A DNA stretch of 29,647 bases from positions 1 through 29,647 of the IMG/VR virus record IMGVR_UViG_3300009503_000092; one strand, 5' to 3'. A model generated the notes under the pieces. The model made no database searches and was not told the origin of the DNA. It saw nothing but the letters and a program-made list of their open reading frames with translations. Positions 1-7,999 of this stretch are shown one piece after another. The stretch is from a virus. Position 1 is the stretch's first letter. The number at the start of each line of letters is the position of its first letter. Both the position numbers and the translations under genes were made by a program.

Positions 1-159
1 AAATTCTTTTTTAGGTATAAATTCTACATCTAAAAGACCATTGCCAGTAAGTTTATCTTTTTCCAAACCATTAACAAACAATACTTTATGTCCTATTCTT
101 TGTAATCTTTCTGCTATTCCAAAACCATTACATTCAGGGGATAAAAACAATATTTTCAT
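1..159 (-). CDS. ATP-grasp / PurD-like ligase, N-terminal fragment (partial)
   Basis: This minus-strand gene starts at ATG 159-157 and runs off the left edge; about 53 residues are visible. It opens with a hydrophobic strand (MKILFLS), then NGFGIAERLQRIGHKV and a TGNGLL motif. This resembles the Rossmann-like N-terminus of phosphoribosylamine-glycine ligase-like ATP-grasp proteins found in phages, where a short beta strand, a G-x-G helix and a 'G-x-GL' turn follow one another. Its ATG overlaps the TGA of the giant virion-protein gene upstream (ATGA), so it is probably translated by coupling from the late mRNA. The catalytic ATP-grasp domain lies outside the window, so the assignment is a family-level guess from the first 50 residues. 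It could be another Rossmann-fold enzyme, such as a glycosyltransferase. Confidence 0.5.
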   Translation of the reverse strand, partial: MKILFLSPECNGFGIAERLQRIGHKVLFVNGLEKDKLTGNGLLDVEFIPKKEF

Positions 160-3100
160 TTTGATACCTCTGGCATAAATAAATCACTTTTTTCTGGTAA
201 TGATTTTTGCAATACCTTTTTGACAAATCTATATGTTTCAATTGCTTTTATTTTTTTGCTCCAGTATGCTTTTTCGTAATCTGTTTGTGCTTTTTGGTAA
301 TTATTATATGCCCATTTTTTTAATATTTCTGGAGAGAGAAATAATTGATAGGTCATTCTCTTTAACCACCATTGTTGTTCATCGGGTGTTGCGTCTTTTA
401 TGGTCTCGTAAAACATATTATATTTTTGCTTAAATCGTTCTGTTAAAACATATTGGTTTGGTGGTAATGATTGATTTTCAAAATCAGTTAAAATTGTATT
501 GTTTAGTGCGCTTTCTATTTTTCTTTTCTTTAAACTACTTTCTATTAAATCATCATATGTAATTTCTTTTCCATCTGGCAATTGTATTCTGTTTGCTGTG
601 GGTAAAAAATCATAAATTCCTGGATTTAATACTTTTTCCATCAAAGTATTTACCGCTTCTTGTTTTGCTGAACCCTTGAGTGTTTCCGCCATATAGGTTG
701 TTAACATCGGTGTAAAACAAGACGCAATAAACATAAGTTTGTCTTCCCATACCTCCATTGGTGTCATCATTTTTGTATCCGCCCTATAAATACTTTTTTG
801 GGTAAATGGGTCAACACCAGTTGCTATTCCAACAATTAACCTGTCAAGTGGCATCAATTGTGTAATACCCCTAATTTCCTCTTCTCCCCAATGCCTTAAA
901 AATCTTTGTTTTGCTTGTTGTAATGTAATTTTCCCAGATTTATATTGGTCGGCATAATCAAGCAAAATGGGAACAAATTTTGTGCCAATCAATTGGTCAA
1001 GAAAAAATTGTGGCATAAGTGCTTTTATTCTACCATCAGGATATATCTTTACAACAAAACCATTTTCTCTTATGAAATCTGGTAATTCGTAATATTTATC
1101 TTTTGTTTTGTGTTTATTCCACGCCATTTGAAGCACTTTATACGCAAATCCAGCACCTAATATCTGTAAGAAAAGTTTAGGTTTTTTTATTGATTTCCAA
1201 AAATGTAATGTGTTAACTAAATAAAACGGTGAAAAAGGTGCAACAAATGTTCTTATAAGTTTATTAAAAGTTCTACTAAACCTTGCATAATCTGTTAGAA
1301 TTTCCCTGCCAATTTTACCCGCAATATCTCTTACGCTTGTCAATCCTTTTGTGGGAATATATGGAATTTGATCGGCAATTTCCATAATCCTACCCTTTAT
1401 TAAACCTTCAGCATAAAGATAATATGCATTAACCAATCTCCAGAATGCTTCTCTTTTTGTCAATTTTTCAAGTTTGTTTAATTGTTTTAAAAACTCTGAT
1501 GATGTATATCCTGCACCCAGAATGTCTTGTTCGTTAATAAATTGTGCAAGTCCTTTCTCTATTTCTGTGTATTGTTTTGGATTTTTAAAAACAAACTTTA
1601 CCGTTTTACCAACATAATTTAACATTGTAAATGGTTCTGGATGAAATGCTATAATTTTGTATGTATCTCCACAAAAATTATTAACATTAAAACCAATATA
1701 ATGAGATAATATGGCAGTAGATTTCCATAGTTTTGATGTATAATCTAAAATATATCCCATTGGTTCTAATATACCCAAATTGTCTTTTAAATGATTGAAT
1801 GTATAAGCAACATTTTCTGGAACTAAATATGTTCTTTTATATCTACCAAGTGCTACTTCTCCTGTTTCTGTTGTGTATAATTGTCTTGTATACCATTCTG
1901 GAGAATATGCAACATATGTTTTACCGTTTATATTATATTTGTGTCCTGGTTTACCGTATGGTTTAACCCTTCCAAGTTTGTCTTCTCCAAATAATTTTCT
2001 TTTTAATTCATCGTCTAAACTTGGCGTTATATCCCATTTTGTTAATTCCCCTTCTAACCATTTGTGGTATTTGATTACCCAATCTGTTTCGGCAAAATAT
2101 GTAATTAACACCTCTTTTGTTTTTCTTATTTCTTTTGGTGAACCAACCGCTTTTTTAGTAAAAAATGGTCTTACATATTTTCCCCGTGATGGTAAACCTA
2201 AACTTGTTCTTATGTAATTTGCATAATCTTCTACAATATGTGGTGCATAAAATCCGTGTATTGCATCTTCTGGCAAAAGACCAACCTCCACTAATTTTTG
2301 TCCCATTGTTTGGGTAATTTTCTTATATACATCTAATGCTTTTAATGTATCTAAATCTGCTTCTTTTAATAAATCATTAGCAAGTTTTTCTGCTTGTTCT
2401 AATGTAATTGTGGGATTTCCTATTCCAAGTTTTTGTCTTTCTACTTCATCTAATGCATAAACAATGTTTATAAATAAATTTTCTTGTCTATCATTTAAAT
2501 TACCTTTAATTGTATTGTATAGTTTTATTCCATTGTTGATATTTTCTTTTAATTGTCCATATATTTTTCTTATGCTTTCTTGTAAATCTGGTGGTGCTTT
2601 TGGATAATATCTTAATGTATCTGTTGCTTTTTTTATGTTTTGCCAAAATTCCTTAAATTTTGCCTCTATGTCTGGAATGGTTATTTTTATTCCACCAAAT
2701 TGTTTTTCTCGTTGTTCTGCATCATACGCTCTTTTGGCTTCCTCTTCTGATATACCATACTCTTCCATTAAATACCCATATGGATGTTCCAAATTCCACT
2801 TTTCTATATCTGATATTACTTGGTGATATTGTTTTTTAATGGCTTGTTTTTCTTTGCCTTTGGCTACCTGTAATCGCTCATATAAATCTCGCTGATACTT
2901 ACTTACAGGATTTTCTACTCCTACTGGAAGTGGATGTCCTTTGGCTTTTAAATAATCCTCAAGTGTTTTATATTGTTTTGGGTCTATTTCTTTGGGTGGT
3001 TCGGTTGCTTTTGGTGGCTCAATTTTGCCCTTTTTAGCCACTTTTTCAGGTGGGGTAGGTATTTCACCCTTACCCGCTTCTTTTTCAGGGGTTATTTTTT

Positions 3101-4907
3101 GTTCTGGGGGGATTTCTGGGAATATTTCTTTGGGTTTTGTTTCTGGTGGTTTTATCTCTGGTTTAACTTCTTCAGTAATTGTTTTCCAAAGATTAGTAAA
3201 GGCGGGTTCTTTTTTAAGAATTTCATCGTAGATTTCAACAAGTTCTGGTGCTTCTTTAAGCATAGATGCTCTATTTGTTATATATTTTGCAAATCCTTCA
3301 GCAAAAAGTTCTATATCTTGCGTAATGTAGTTTTTAACTTTTTCTAACCATTGCTCATATTTTCTTTTTGTATCTTTTAAAATTTCTGGGGGAACACTTT
3401 TATCGTTTGCCATTTCTTCTAAACTATTGTAAACCTTTTTTGTTCCCACAATTCTAAATTGTAATTCAGGTAATTTTCGGTCTTTTAAGATATAATCTTT
3501 GTATTTTTTAAGAACCTCATAGTTGGGAGTAGAATACTTACCCCATTGAAGTTGTGATGTCATTTGTCCTCTACCACCATGAAATCTTGCTTGGTCAAAA
3601 TAATGTCCAATTTCGTGCCATATGTAAAATTGAGTTTCTGGAGAATTAATATCAAGTGTTTCTGGAATTTTTAATATAGATTTGCCAGTTTTAGGGTCTC
3701 TTGATAAGATAACATCAACTCCTGTGCGTGATTTTGTTCTTTTTGTTTCTATCCCCAATTTTTTTGCAAACTCTTCTGCACGAGGAAGTTTTTCCGCCAA
3801 TGGTTCAAGTTCTGATGGGGTTTCTGGCTTTGTTTCAGGTTTAACTTCTGGTGTCTTTTCAGGTGTTAATTGTGGTTTTACTTGTGGTTGTATTACTTTT
3901 TCAGTTTCTGGTGGTTCAACCGCAATTGGTGGCTTTACCTCTTCTGGTGGTGGTGTTGTTATTGGCTTTTCCTTTATTTCTGGTTTGTGTTCTGGTAATT
4001 CTTTTTGTGTTGTTAGCCCTATTTCTTTTGTTATTTGTTCGGGAATATTATCTGCTTCCCATCGTGCTTTTACCCTTTGCCACCACCCTTTCCCCCAGGG
4101 TGTGTTTAAAATGCTATCAAGTTTTACTACAAAAGGTTTCGGTGTTTTTACTGGAATAACCGTTTCCCCCTTTTCAAACAATTCTTTAACTACTTTTGCC
4201 CTATCATCTTTACCTAATTTTTTATACCAATCTGGGGCTTCTTTTATTCCCGCTTCTATTTCTTTTACGGTTTCTTTTGTCAATCGTTCAAGTGTTGTAT
4301 TGAATAAAACTTTGCTTATTATTGGTGCTGTTGCGGTTTTTACTGCTTGTCCCATTACTTTCAGGGATTTGGGATGCCAGAATGGGTTTAATAATATATC
4401 GGCAGATTGTCCAAGTAATTCTGTTCCAAGTGTTGTAAAAAATGCTTGTTTAGGTGTCATTTCCCCTGGATCAATATACACTTCCTCTAAATATTGTGAT
4501 GGTGTGGTTAATTGACCCTTTTTAACCTTTTCTATTGTTCTTGTTAATGCCTCTTTTACTGGATGTGGTGTTATAGGGCTTTCATATAATTCTTTAGCAA
4601 ATGTTGATATTTCTGATGGTAATCTAAAAGTAAGACCTAATGCTACTTGTGGAACTTTTTTATATTCCCCAAGCAATTCTTTACTTGTTTGTTTTAGTGC
4701 GGATGGTAATTGTTTAATCGTTTCTTTTGCCACTGTTGTTGGTTGAGAAATTTTTTGAATAAGAAATTGTCTTACTTTACCTTTTTCTTCTGGTGGTAAT
4801 TGTCTAAAATCTGGGTCAAGTTGTATTACATAATTTAATACCTGTGCTTTATCTTGATTGGATAGTTTTTTAAAATCATCATCTTCCCAAATATCTTTAA
4901 TATTCAT
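156..4907 (-). CDS. Giant internal virion / polyvalent protein with anthrax lethal-factor-like zinc protease domain
   Basis: The product has 1583 residues, by far the largest in the window. I chose ATG 4907, not the in-frame ATG at 4922, because it overlaps the preceding stop as ATGA and has a GGGG ribosome site. Layout in residues from this start: alpha-helical region 1-300; Pro/Glu/Lys-rich linker about 300-375; a zincin segment about 375-570 with HEIGH at 431-435 and ELFAE at 533-537; a second Pro-rich linker about 575-645; then a long alpha-helical region with a motif near 1072-1082 (NVNNFCGDTYK) and a hydrophobic stretch near 1245. HExxH followed by E-[FL]FAE is the zinc-ligand pattern of the anthrax-toxin lethal factor (ATLF) peptidases. 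Such zincins occur in phage 'polyvalent' proteins thought to be injected with the genome. Position after the fibre and internal-protein genes fits an ejected core protein. Protease substrate is unknown; host protein cleavage or capsid maturation are both possible. Confidence 0.72.
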   Translation of the reverse strand: MNIKDIWEDDDFKKLSNQDKAQVLNYVIQLDPDFRQLPPEEKGKVRQFLIQKISQPTTVAKETIKQLPSALKQTSKELLGEYKKVPQVALGLTFRLPSEISTFAKELYESPITPHPVKEALTRTIEKVKKGQLTTPSQYLEEVYIDPGEMTPKQAFFTTLGTELLGQSADILLNPFWHPKSLKVMGQAVKTATAPIISKVLFNTTLERLTKETVKEIEAGIKEAPDWYKKLGKDDRAKVVKELFEKGETVIPVKTPKPFVVKLDSILNTPWGKGWWQRVKARWEADNIPEQITKEIGLTTQKELPEHKPEIKEKPITTPPPEEVKPPIAVEPPETEKVIQPQVKPQLTPEKTPEVKPETKPETPSELEPLAEKLPRAEEFAKKLGIETKRTKSRTGVDVILSRDPKTGKSILKIPETLDINSPETQFYIWHEIGHYFDQARFHGGRGQMTSQLQWGKYSTPNYEVLKKYKDYILKDRKLPELQFRIVGTKKVYNSLEEMANDKSVPPEILKDTKRKYEQWLEKVKNYITQDIELFAEGFAKYITNRASMLKEAPELVEIYDEILKKEPAFTNLWKTITEEVKPEIKPPETKPKEIFPEIPPEQKITPEKEAGKGEIPTPPEKVAKKGKIEPPKATEPPKEIDPKQYKTLEDYLKAKGHPLPVGVENPVSKYQRDLYERLQVAKGKEKQAIKKQYHQVISDIEKWNLEHPYGYLMEEYGISEEEAKRAYDAEQREKQFGGIKITIPDIEAKFKEFWQNIKKATDTLRYYPKAPPDLQESIRKIYGQLKENINNGIKLYNTIKGNLNDRQENLFINIVYALDEVERQKLGIGNPTITLEQAEKLANDLLKEADLDTLKALDVYKKITQTMGQKLVEVGLLPEDAIHGFYAPHIVEDYANYIRTSLGLPSRGKYVRPFFTKKAVGSPKEIRKTKEVLITYFAETDWVIKYHKWLEGELTKWDITPSLDDELKRKLFGEDKLGRVKPYGKPGHKYNINGKTYVAYSPEWYTRQLYTTETGEVALGRYKRTYLVPENVAYTFNHLKDNLGILEPMGYILDYTSKLWKSTAILSHYIGFNVNNFCGDTYKIIAFHPEPFTMLNYVGKTVKFVFKNPKQYTEIEKGLAQFINEQDILGAGYTSSEFLKQLNKLEKLTKREAFWRLVNAYYLYAEGLIKGRIMEIADQIPYIPTKGLTSVRDIAGKIGREILTDYARFSRTFNKLIRTFVAPFSPFYLVNTLHFWKSIKKPKLFLQILGAGFAYKVLQMAWNKHKTKDKYYELPDFIRENGFVVKIYPDGRIKALMPQFFLDQLIGTKFVPILLDYADQYKSGKITLQQAKQRFLRHWGEEEIRGITQLMPLDRLIVGIATGVDPFTQKSIYRADTKMMTPMEVWEDKLMFIASCFTPMLTTYMAETLKGSAKQEAVNTLMEKVLNPGIYDFLPTANRIQLPDGKEITYDDLIESSLKKRKIESALNNTILTDFENQSLPPNQYVLTERFKQKYNMFYETIKDATPDEQQWWLKRMTYQLFLSPEILKKWAYNNYQKAQTDYEKAYWSKKIKAIETYRFVKKVLQKSLPEKSDLFMPEVSK

Positions 4908-6364
4908 TTTAGCAATCCCCATTTTCTCAAAACATCTTGAGCATCTTTACTTGTAGGAATTGGTGGTTGTTGATTAGATTGTGGAATTTGACTTCCCTTG
5001 TTCTGTATTTGTGGTATATTGATTACTTGTGGTTGTTTTCCACTCCCTATGGATGGCAGGTTATACGCCTGGGGTTCAATACCATAAATATCTCCAATCA
5101 ATTGGTTCATTAAATTATTGCTTTTAACAGAAACTGTCCATTCCCCCTTATTGCGAGTTGGAATTGCAATTGCTGTATATCCTGGATGTTTTTCGTTAAT
5201 CTCTTGTGCTATGGCTTCTGCCTCTTCTTTTGTGTACCCAGTTTTTTTGTTCCCAGTTATTTTGTAAACCTTTATATCATATCCACCAGTTCTTGGGTCT
5301 GGGTCTGGAACAAAATCGTAATTTGGATACAGTTTTTTTAGTTTATTTGCCGATACAATTGCATCTTCTTGTGTTGGAAACATTGTTGGTTGTTTCTTTA
5401 AACTATAAGCCCATTTTATTGCAGTTAAAACATCTTTTAATGCATCAGTATTGGGAACATGTTTAAATAAAATGGAAATTGTTAAAAATGGGTCTTCTAA
5501 TACATCTTCAACTTTCATATTTCTATCCCTTGCCTCTTTTTCCAAAATTTCGCCAATATTTATTTGTGGATTAACAGATTGTAAAGACATTTCCCCAGTG
5601 TCGGCATCCGCCCTTACAATCACACCATCACCAGCATTCATAAATACCCATTTTTTCTTTGCTAAATCTTTAACTGGTAATATTTCCCCTGTTCTGGGAA
5701 AATATAATACTTTTTCTCCTTCAATCTCTTTTACTTGCGGTTCATATTGTTTGAGTTCCCATTCTTTTAGTTGTTTTTGTTTTTCAAGTTCTTTTTCACT
5801 TGACATATCTTTTAAGACACTCTCTACTTTTGTTCTCCTTAAATCTTCTCTTGCCTTTATTAAAGAATTTATTGCATTGGTGTCAATTTTGGGTTCTGTT
5901 GCTATTGCGGTCATTTGCATAATTGATTGCTGTTTGTCTGGAGACATCATCCTGAATGCTGGGTTTCTTGTTAATTCTAACAATGCTTTTGTTTGAGTGT
6001 CTTTTTGTTTTTGATATGCCAACATTATATCATTTATTTGTTTATTTATTTGCTCTTCTTGTGTGCTAAGATACGCCATTGCATCAACGGGTGTTTGCGG
6101 TGTTGTCGGAATTGGTGCTGGTGTTTCTGTTGTTGTTGGTGTGGGTAATGGTATCGTTGTTTCTGGTTGCTGTGATTGTTTTATAATATTTTCCATTTGT
6201 GGAACTTGTGGAATTTTGCTCTCTGGTGTTGTTTGTGGTAATTGATATGGCTGTGATATTTGTTTTAATATATTATCTATCATTTGTTGGTATTGTTTAT
6301 CAAGTAAATAATCTTTATATGATGTTGCTAAACTTGCTAATGCGGATGCTATTGGATTTGGCAT
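4904..6364 (-). CDS. Putative internal virion protein with two SPOR-like repeats
   Basis: The product has 486 residues and no recognised full-length family. The start is ATG 6364 rather than ATG 6376, because a perfect GGAGG lies between the two ATGs, 5 bases before 6364. The N-terminus (MPNPIASALASLATSYKDYL) is amphipathic, followed by a Gln/Pro/Thr-rich segment about residues 38-92, a coiled-coil region about 100-215, and two similar segments near 328-370 and 376-415. Both segments follow the pattern T-x-E-D/E-A-x3-A, Y/H-P-x-Y, then G-x-Y/W-x-V, which resembles beta-alpha-beta SPOR-type repeats. The C-terminus is again Gln/Pro-rich. Its place between the 265-residue protein and the giant protease protein suggests an internal or ejection protein. 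The function is inferred from order, and the SPOR likeness is weak. Confidence 0.6.
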   Translation of the reverse strand: MPNPIASALASLATSYKDYLLDKQYQQMIDNILKQISQPYQLPQTTPESKIPQVPQMENIIKQSQQPETTIPLPTPTTTETPAPIPTTPQTPVDAMAYLSTQEEQINKQINDIMLAYQKQKDTQTKALLELTRNPAFRMMSPDKQQSIMQMTAIATEPKIDTNAINSLIKAREDLRRTKVESVLKDMSSEKELEKQKQLKEWELKQYEPQVKEIEGEKVLYFPRTGEILPVKDLAKKKWVFMNAGDGVIVRADADTGEMSLQSVNPQINIGEILEKEARDRNMKVEDVLEDPFLTISILFKHVPNTDALKDVLTAIKWAYSLKKQPTMFPTQEDAIVSANKLKKLYPNYDFVPDPDPRTGGYDIKVYKITGNKKTGYTKEEAEAIAQEINEKHPGYTAIAIPTRNKGEWTVSVKSNNLMNQLIGDIYGIEPQAYNLPSIGSGKQPQVINIPQIQNKGSQIPQSNQQPPIPTSKDAQDVLRKWGLLK

Positions 6365-6379
6365 ATTTACCTCCATTTA

Positions 6380-7177
6380 TTAACCAAAATATGTTGCTGT
6401 TGGTATTTCAAAAGAACTTCCAGACATAAGTGTTCCTGTTGGTGCTTGTGTTCTTTGTGTTGTTAATATCTTAAAAATATCCCCTAAAGAACTACCTAAT
6501 TGTGCCCATTCTTGTCCTGCGGTCTGTCCAAATTGTGCCAACAAATTGGCTCTTGCCAGTCCTGGCTGAAGTACGTTTCCCATATAAGAAAGTCCAAGTT
6601 CAGCAATCGGAGAAGTCCATCCTTGCCTGATTTGTTCTAATTGTAATGCTGGTGCTAATGCCCCCCAAGTTGTTTGTGTCATACCCTGTAATCCTGCAAG
6701 ATAATTCTGTAATGCCGCCTGTTGTTTTGCAAGGTTGTTTAAATAATTTTGCATTGTATATTCTGTTACTGCCTGTTGCTCTAATCCCTGTCCATATCCA
6801 GTTGTATTTATTCCCCTTTGTGTTAATCCGCTTCTTGTGTTTTCAAGTAATTTACCTAAATAATACTGATATGTTGGGTCTGTTTCTGGTTTAAATGCCC
6901 CAGATAACATTTGGTTTAAGTATTGCCTATAATCAGTTGATGGTAATGCATATGGTGTTAATTGATTAAGAATACTTTGATAATACGACCAATCTGGCTG
7001 TTGTAGTTGCGCTTGTTGTCTTATTATATCAGAAACAATGTCATCTATACTTTTATAACTTTTTGGTTGCGGGATACTTTGAAGTGCCTTTTTTTGTGCT
7101 TTTGCTTGTTCTTGTGCTGCTGCATATACTCCGCCCGCTGTTATTACCGCTCCAATTACTGGTGCTGCAGCCCCCAT
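6380..7177 (-). CDS. Putative internal virion / DNA-ejection protein
   Basis: The product has 265 residues. It begins with a hydrophobic Ala/Gly-rich segment (GAAAPVIGAVITAGGVYAAA, residues 2-21), then an Ala/Gln/Lys helix. The rest is rich in Gln, Leu, Tyr, Gly and Thr, with repeated helical stretches and a C-terminal low-charge tail. This build (membrane-active N-terminus plus Gln-rich helices, very few charges) is typical of podovirus internal core or ejection proteins that insert in the cell envelope. GGAGGTGTAAT before its ATG also contains the stop of the upstream acetyltransferase gene, so the two are coupled. No enzyme motif is visible. Assignment rests on composition and on its position next to the two large candidate ejection proteins. 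Confidence 0.6.
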   Translation of the reverse strand: MGAAAPVIGAVITAGGVYAAAQEQAKAQKKALQSIPQPKSYKSIDDIVSDIIRQQAQLQQPDWSYYQSILNQLTPYALPSTDYRQYLNQMLSGAFKPETDPTYQYYLGKLLENTRSGLTQRGINTTGYGQGLEQQAVTEYTMQNYLNNLAKQQAALQNYLAGLQGMTQTTWGALAPALQLEQIRQGWTSPIAELGLSYMGNVLQPGLARANLLAQFGQTAGQEWAQLGSSLGDIFKILTTQRTQAPTGTLMSGSSFEIPTATYFG

Positions 7178-7178
7178 A

Positions 7179-7631
7179 TTACACCTCCATTAAATTGCGT
7201 TCCAAAACAATAAATTTAGGTTCAAATTTCAACAATTTTCTTTTTCTTAACCAGGTTTTTTTATCATATTTATCGTAAATCCACGCTTTATCAAAACCCC
7301 TATTTTTCCCCCAAGATATTGCCAATTCTATCAATTGCTTACCAATATTTTTATACCTGTATTGTGGGAAAACGTAAATATGGTTTACTATTCCAACTTT
7401 TTCTCCTTCTAAAGTAAATAATGGCATAGCAGTTAAAAATCCCCTTATTTTTTTACCTTCTACTGCAAGTAAATATAAATAATCAGGATTTTTATAAGTA
7501 TTAAAAACAAACTTGATATAATTGTCTAAAAAAACACTTGAAATGTCTTTGTGTTCTGTTTCCTCATAAAACCTTTTGTATGCCTCTAAATATCGTATTA
7601 CCAAATCATCTGTTAATATTGTGAATTTCAT
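7179..7631 (-). CDS. GNAT-family N-acetyltransferase
   Basis: The product has 150 residues, full length for a single GNAT domain. The acetyl-CoA-binding motif A is recognisable around residues 85-118: a beta-strand (VNHIYVFPQYR), then R-Y-K-N-I-G-K, which is the R/Q-x-x-G-x-G/A loop with the first Gly changed to Asn, then a helix (QLIELAISWGKNRGF). A central YLLAVEGKKIRGFLTAMPLF strand pair and a C-terminal KLLKFEPKFIVLERNL strand complete the fold. GNAT genes are common among tail genes of podoviruses, but the acceptor (a virion protein, host protein or small molecule) is unknown. There is no good Shine-Dalgarno sequence before this ATG; the gene begins 2 bases after the stop of the 44-residue gene, so re-initiation is likely. 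The degenerate motif may reduce activity. Confidence 0.8.
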   Translation of the reverse strand: MKFTILTDDLVIRYLEAYKRFYEETEHKDISSVFLDNYIKFVFNTYKNPDYLYLLAVEGKKIRGFLTAMPLFTLEGEKVGIVNHIYVFPQYRYKNIGKQLIELAISWGKNRGFDKAWIYDKYDKKTWLRKRKLLKFEPKFIVLERNLMEV

Positions 7632-7633
7632 AT

Positions 7634-7768
7634 TTATATTTTAATATTTCCAATATTTTTGGCAATACCATAAGACGGAATACCCCGTATTTTTCTTCTT
7701 CGTCTTTTTTTGCCTTGCATTAAACCAATATTAGGTATGTTAATTTTCACACCCTTTTTTCTTGCCAT
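7634..7768 (-). CDS. Small basic protein of 44 residues, unknown
   Basis: This gene codes for MARKKGVKINIPNIGLMQG, then a KKRRRRK cluster and a hydrophobic Ile/Gly-rich end. An ATG with AAAGGAGAATAAA before it gives a strong start, and the frame fills the space between the 68-residue gene and the acetyltransferase gene with only 2 bases left at its 3' end. The protein is very basic and could bind nucleic acid or be a minor virion component. I do not recognise a family. The ribosome site, tight spacing and strand agreement support a real gene despite its size. Confidence 0.6.
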   Translation of the reverse strand: MARKKGVKINIPNIGLMQGKKRRRRKIRGIPSYGIAKNIGNIKI

Positions 7769-7782
7769 TTTATTCTCCTTTG

Positions 7783-7989
7783 TTAAAATTTTTTATTTCT
7801 TATTTTCTTGGGTATTCTTGCTCCAGATTTTCTGGCTTTTTGTAATGCTATTGCTACCGCTATTTTCTGTGCGTGTGCCTTATTTTTGGGCTTTACATTA
7901 CCAATTTTACCCTTTCCCTCATATGTGTGTATTAATTCCCGTATGTTTTCTGATACTACTTTTTTGCTTTTACCCCTTTTTAATGGCAT
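7783..7989 (-). CDS. Small conserved phage protein (DUF6496-like)
   Basis: The product has 68 residues. It begins MPLKRGKSKKVVSENIRELI and contains KAHAQKIAVAIALQKARKSG. This matches a small family frequent in phages, with an N-terminal 'MPLK.GKSKKV.SENI.ELI' and a following 'QAVAIAL.KA' helix. The function of the family is not established. The usual spacer between the two halves is longer here, with a Gly/Lys-rich HTYEGKGKIGNVKPKN linker. A strong AAGGGGGTAATT precedes the ATG. It lies directly after the tail fibre gene in the same late operon. Confidence 0.75.
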   Translation of the reverse strand: MPLKRGKSKKVVSENIRELIHTYEGKGKIGNVKPKNKAHAQKIAVAIALQKARKSGARIPKKIRNKKF

Positions 7990-7999
7990 AATTACCCCC

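Noticed and set aside
3682-4515. Long plus-strand open frame of 277 codons opposite the giant virion gene
   Set aside because: It is antisense to the Pro/Glu/Lys-rich linker and zincin region, whose codon bias keeps the opposite strand open. The product is low-complexity Ser/Gly/Phe/Val and has no ribosome site.
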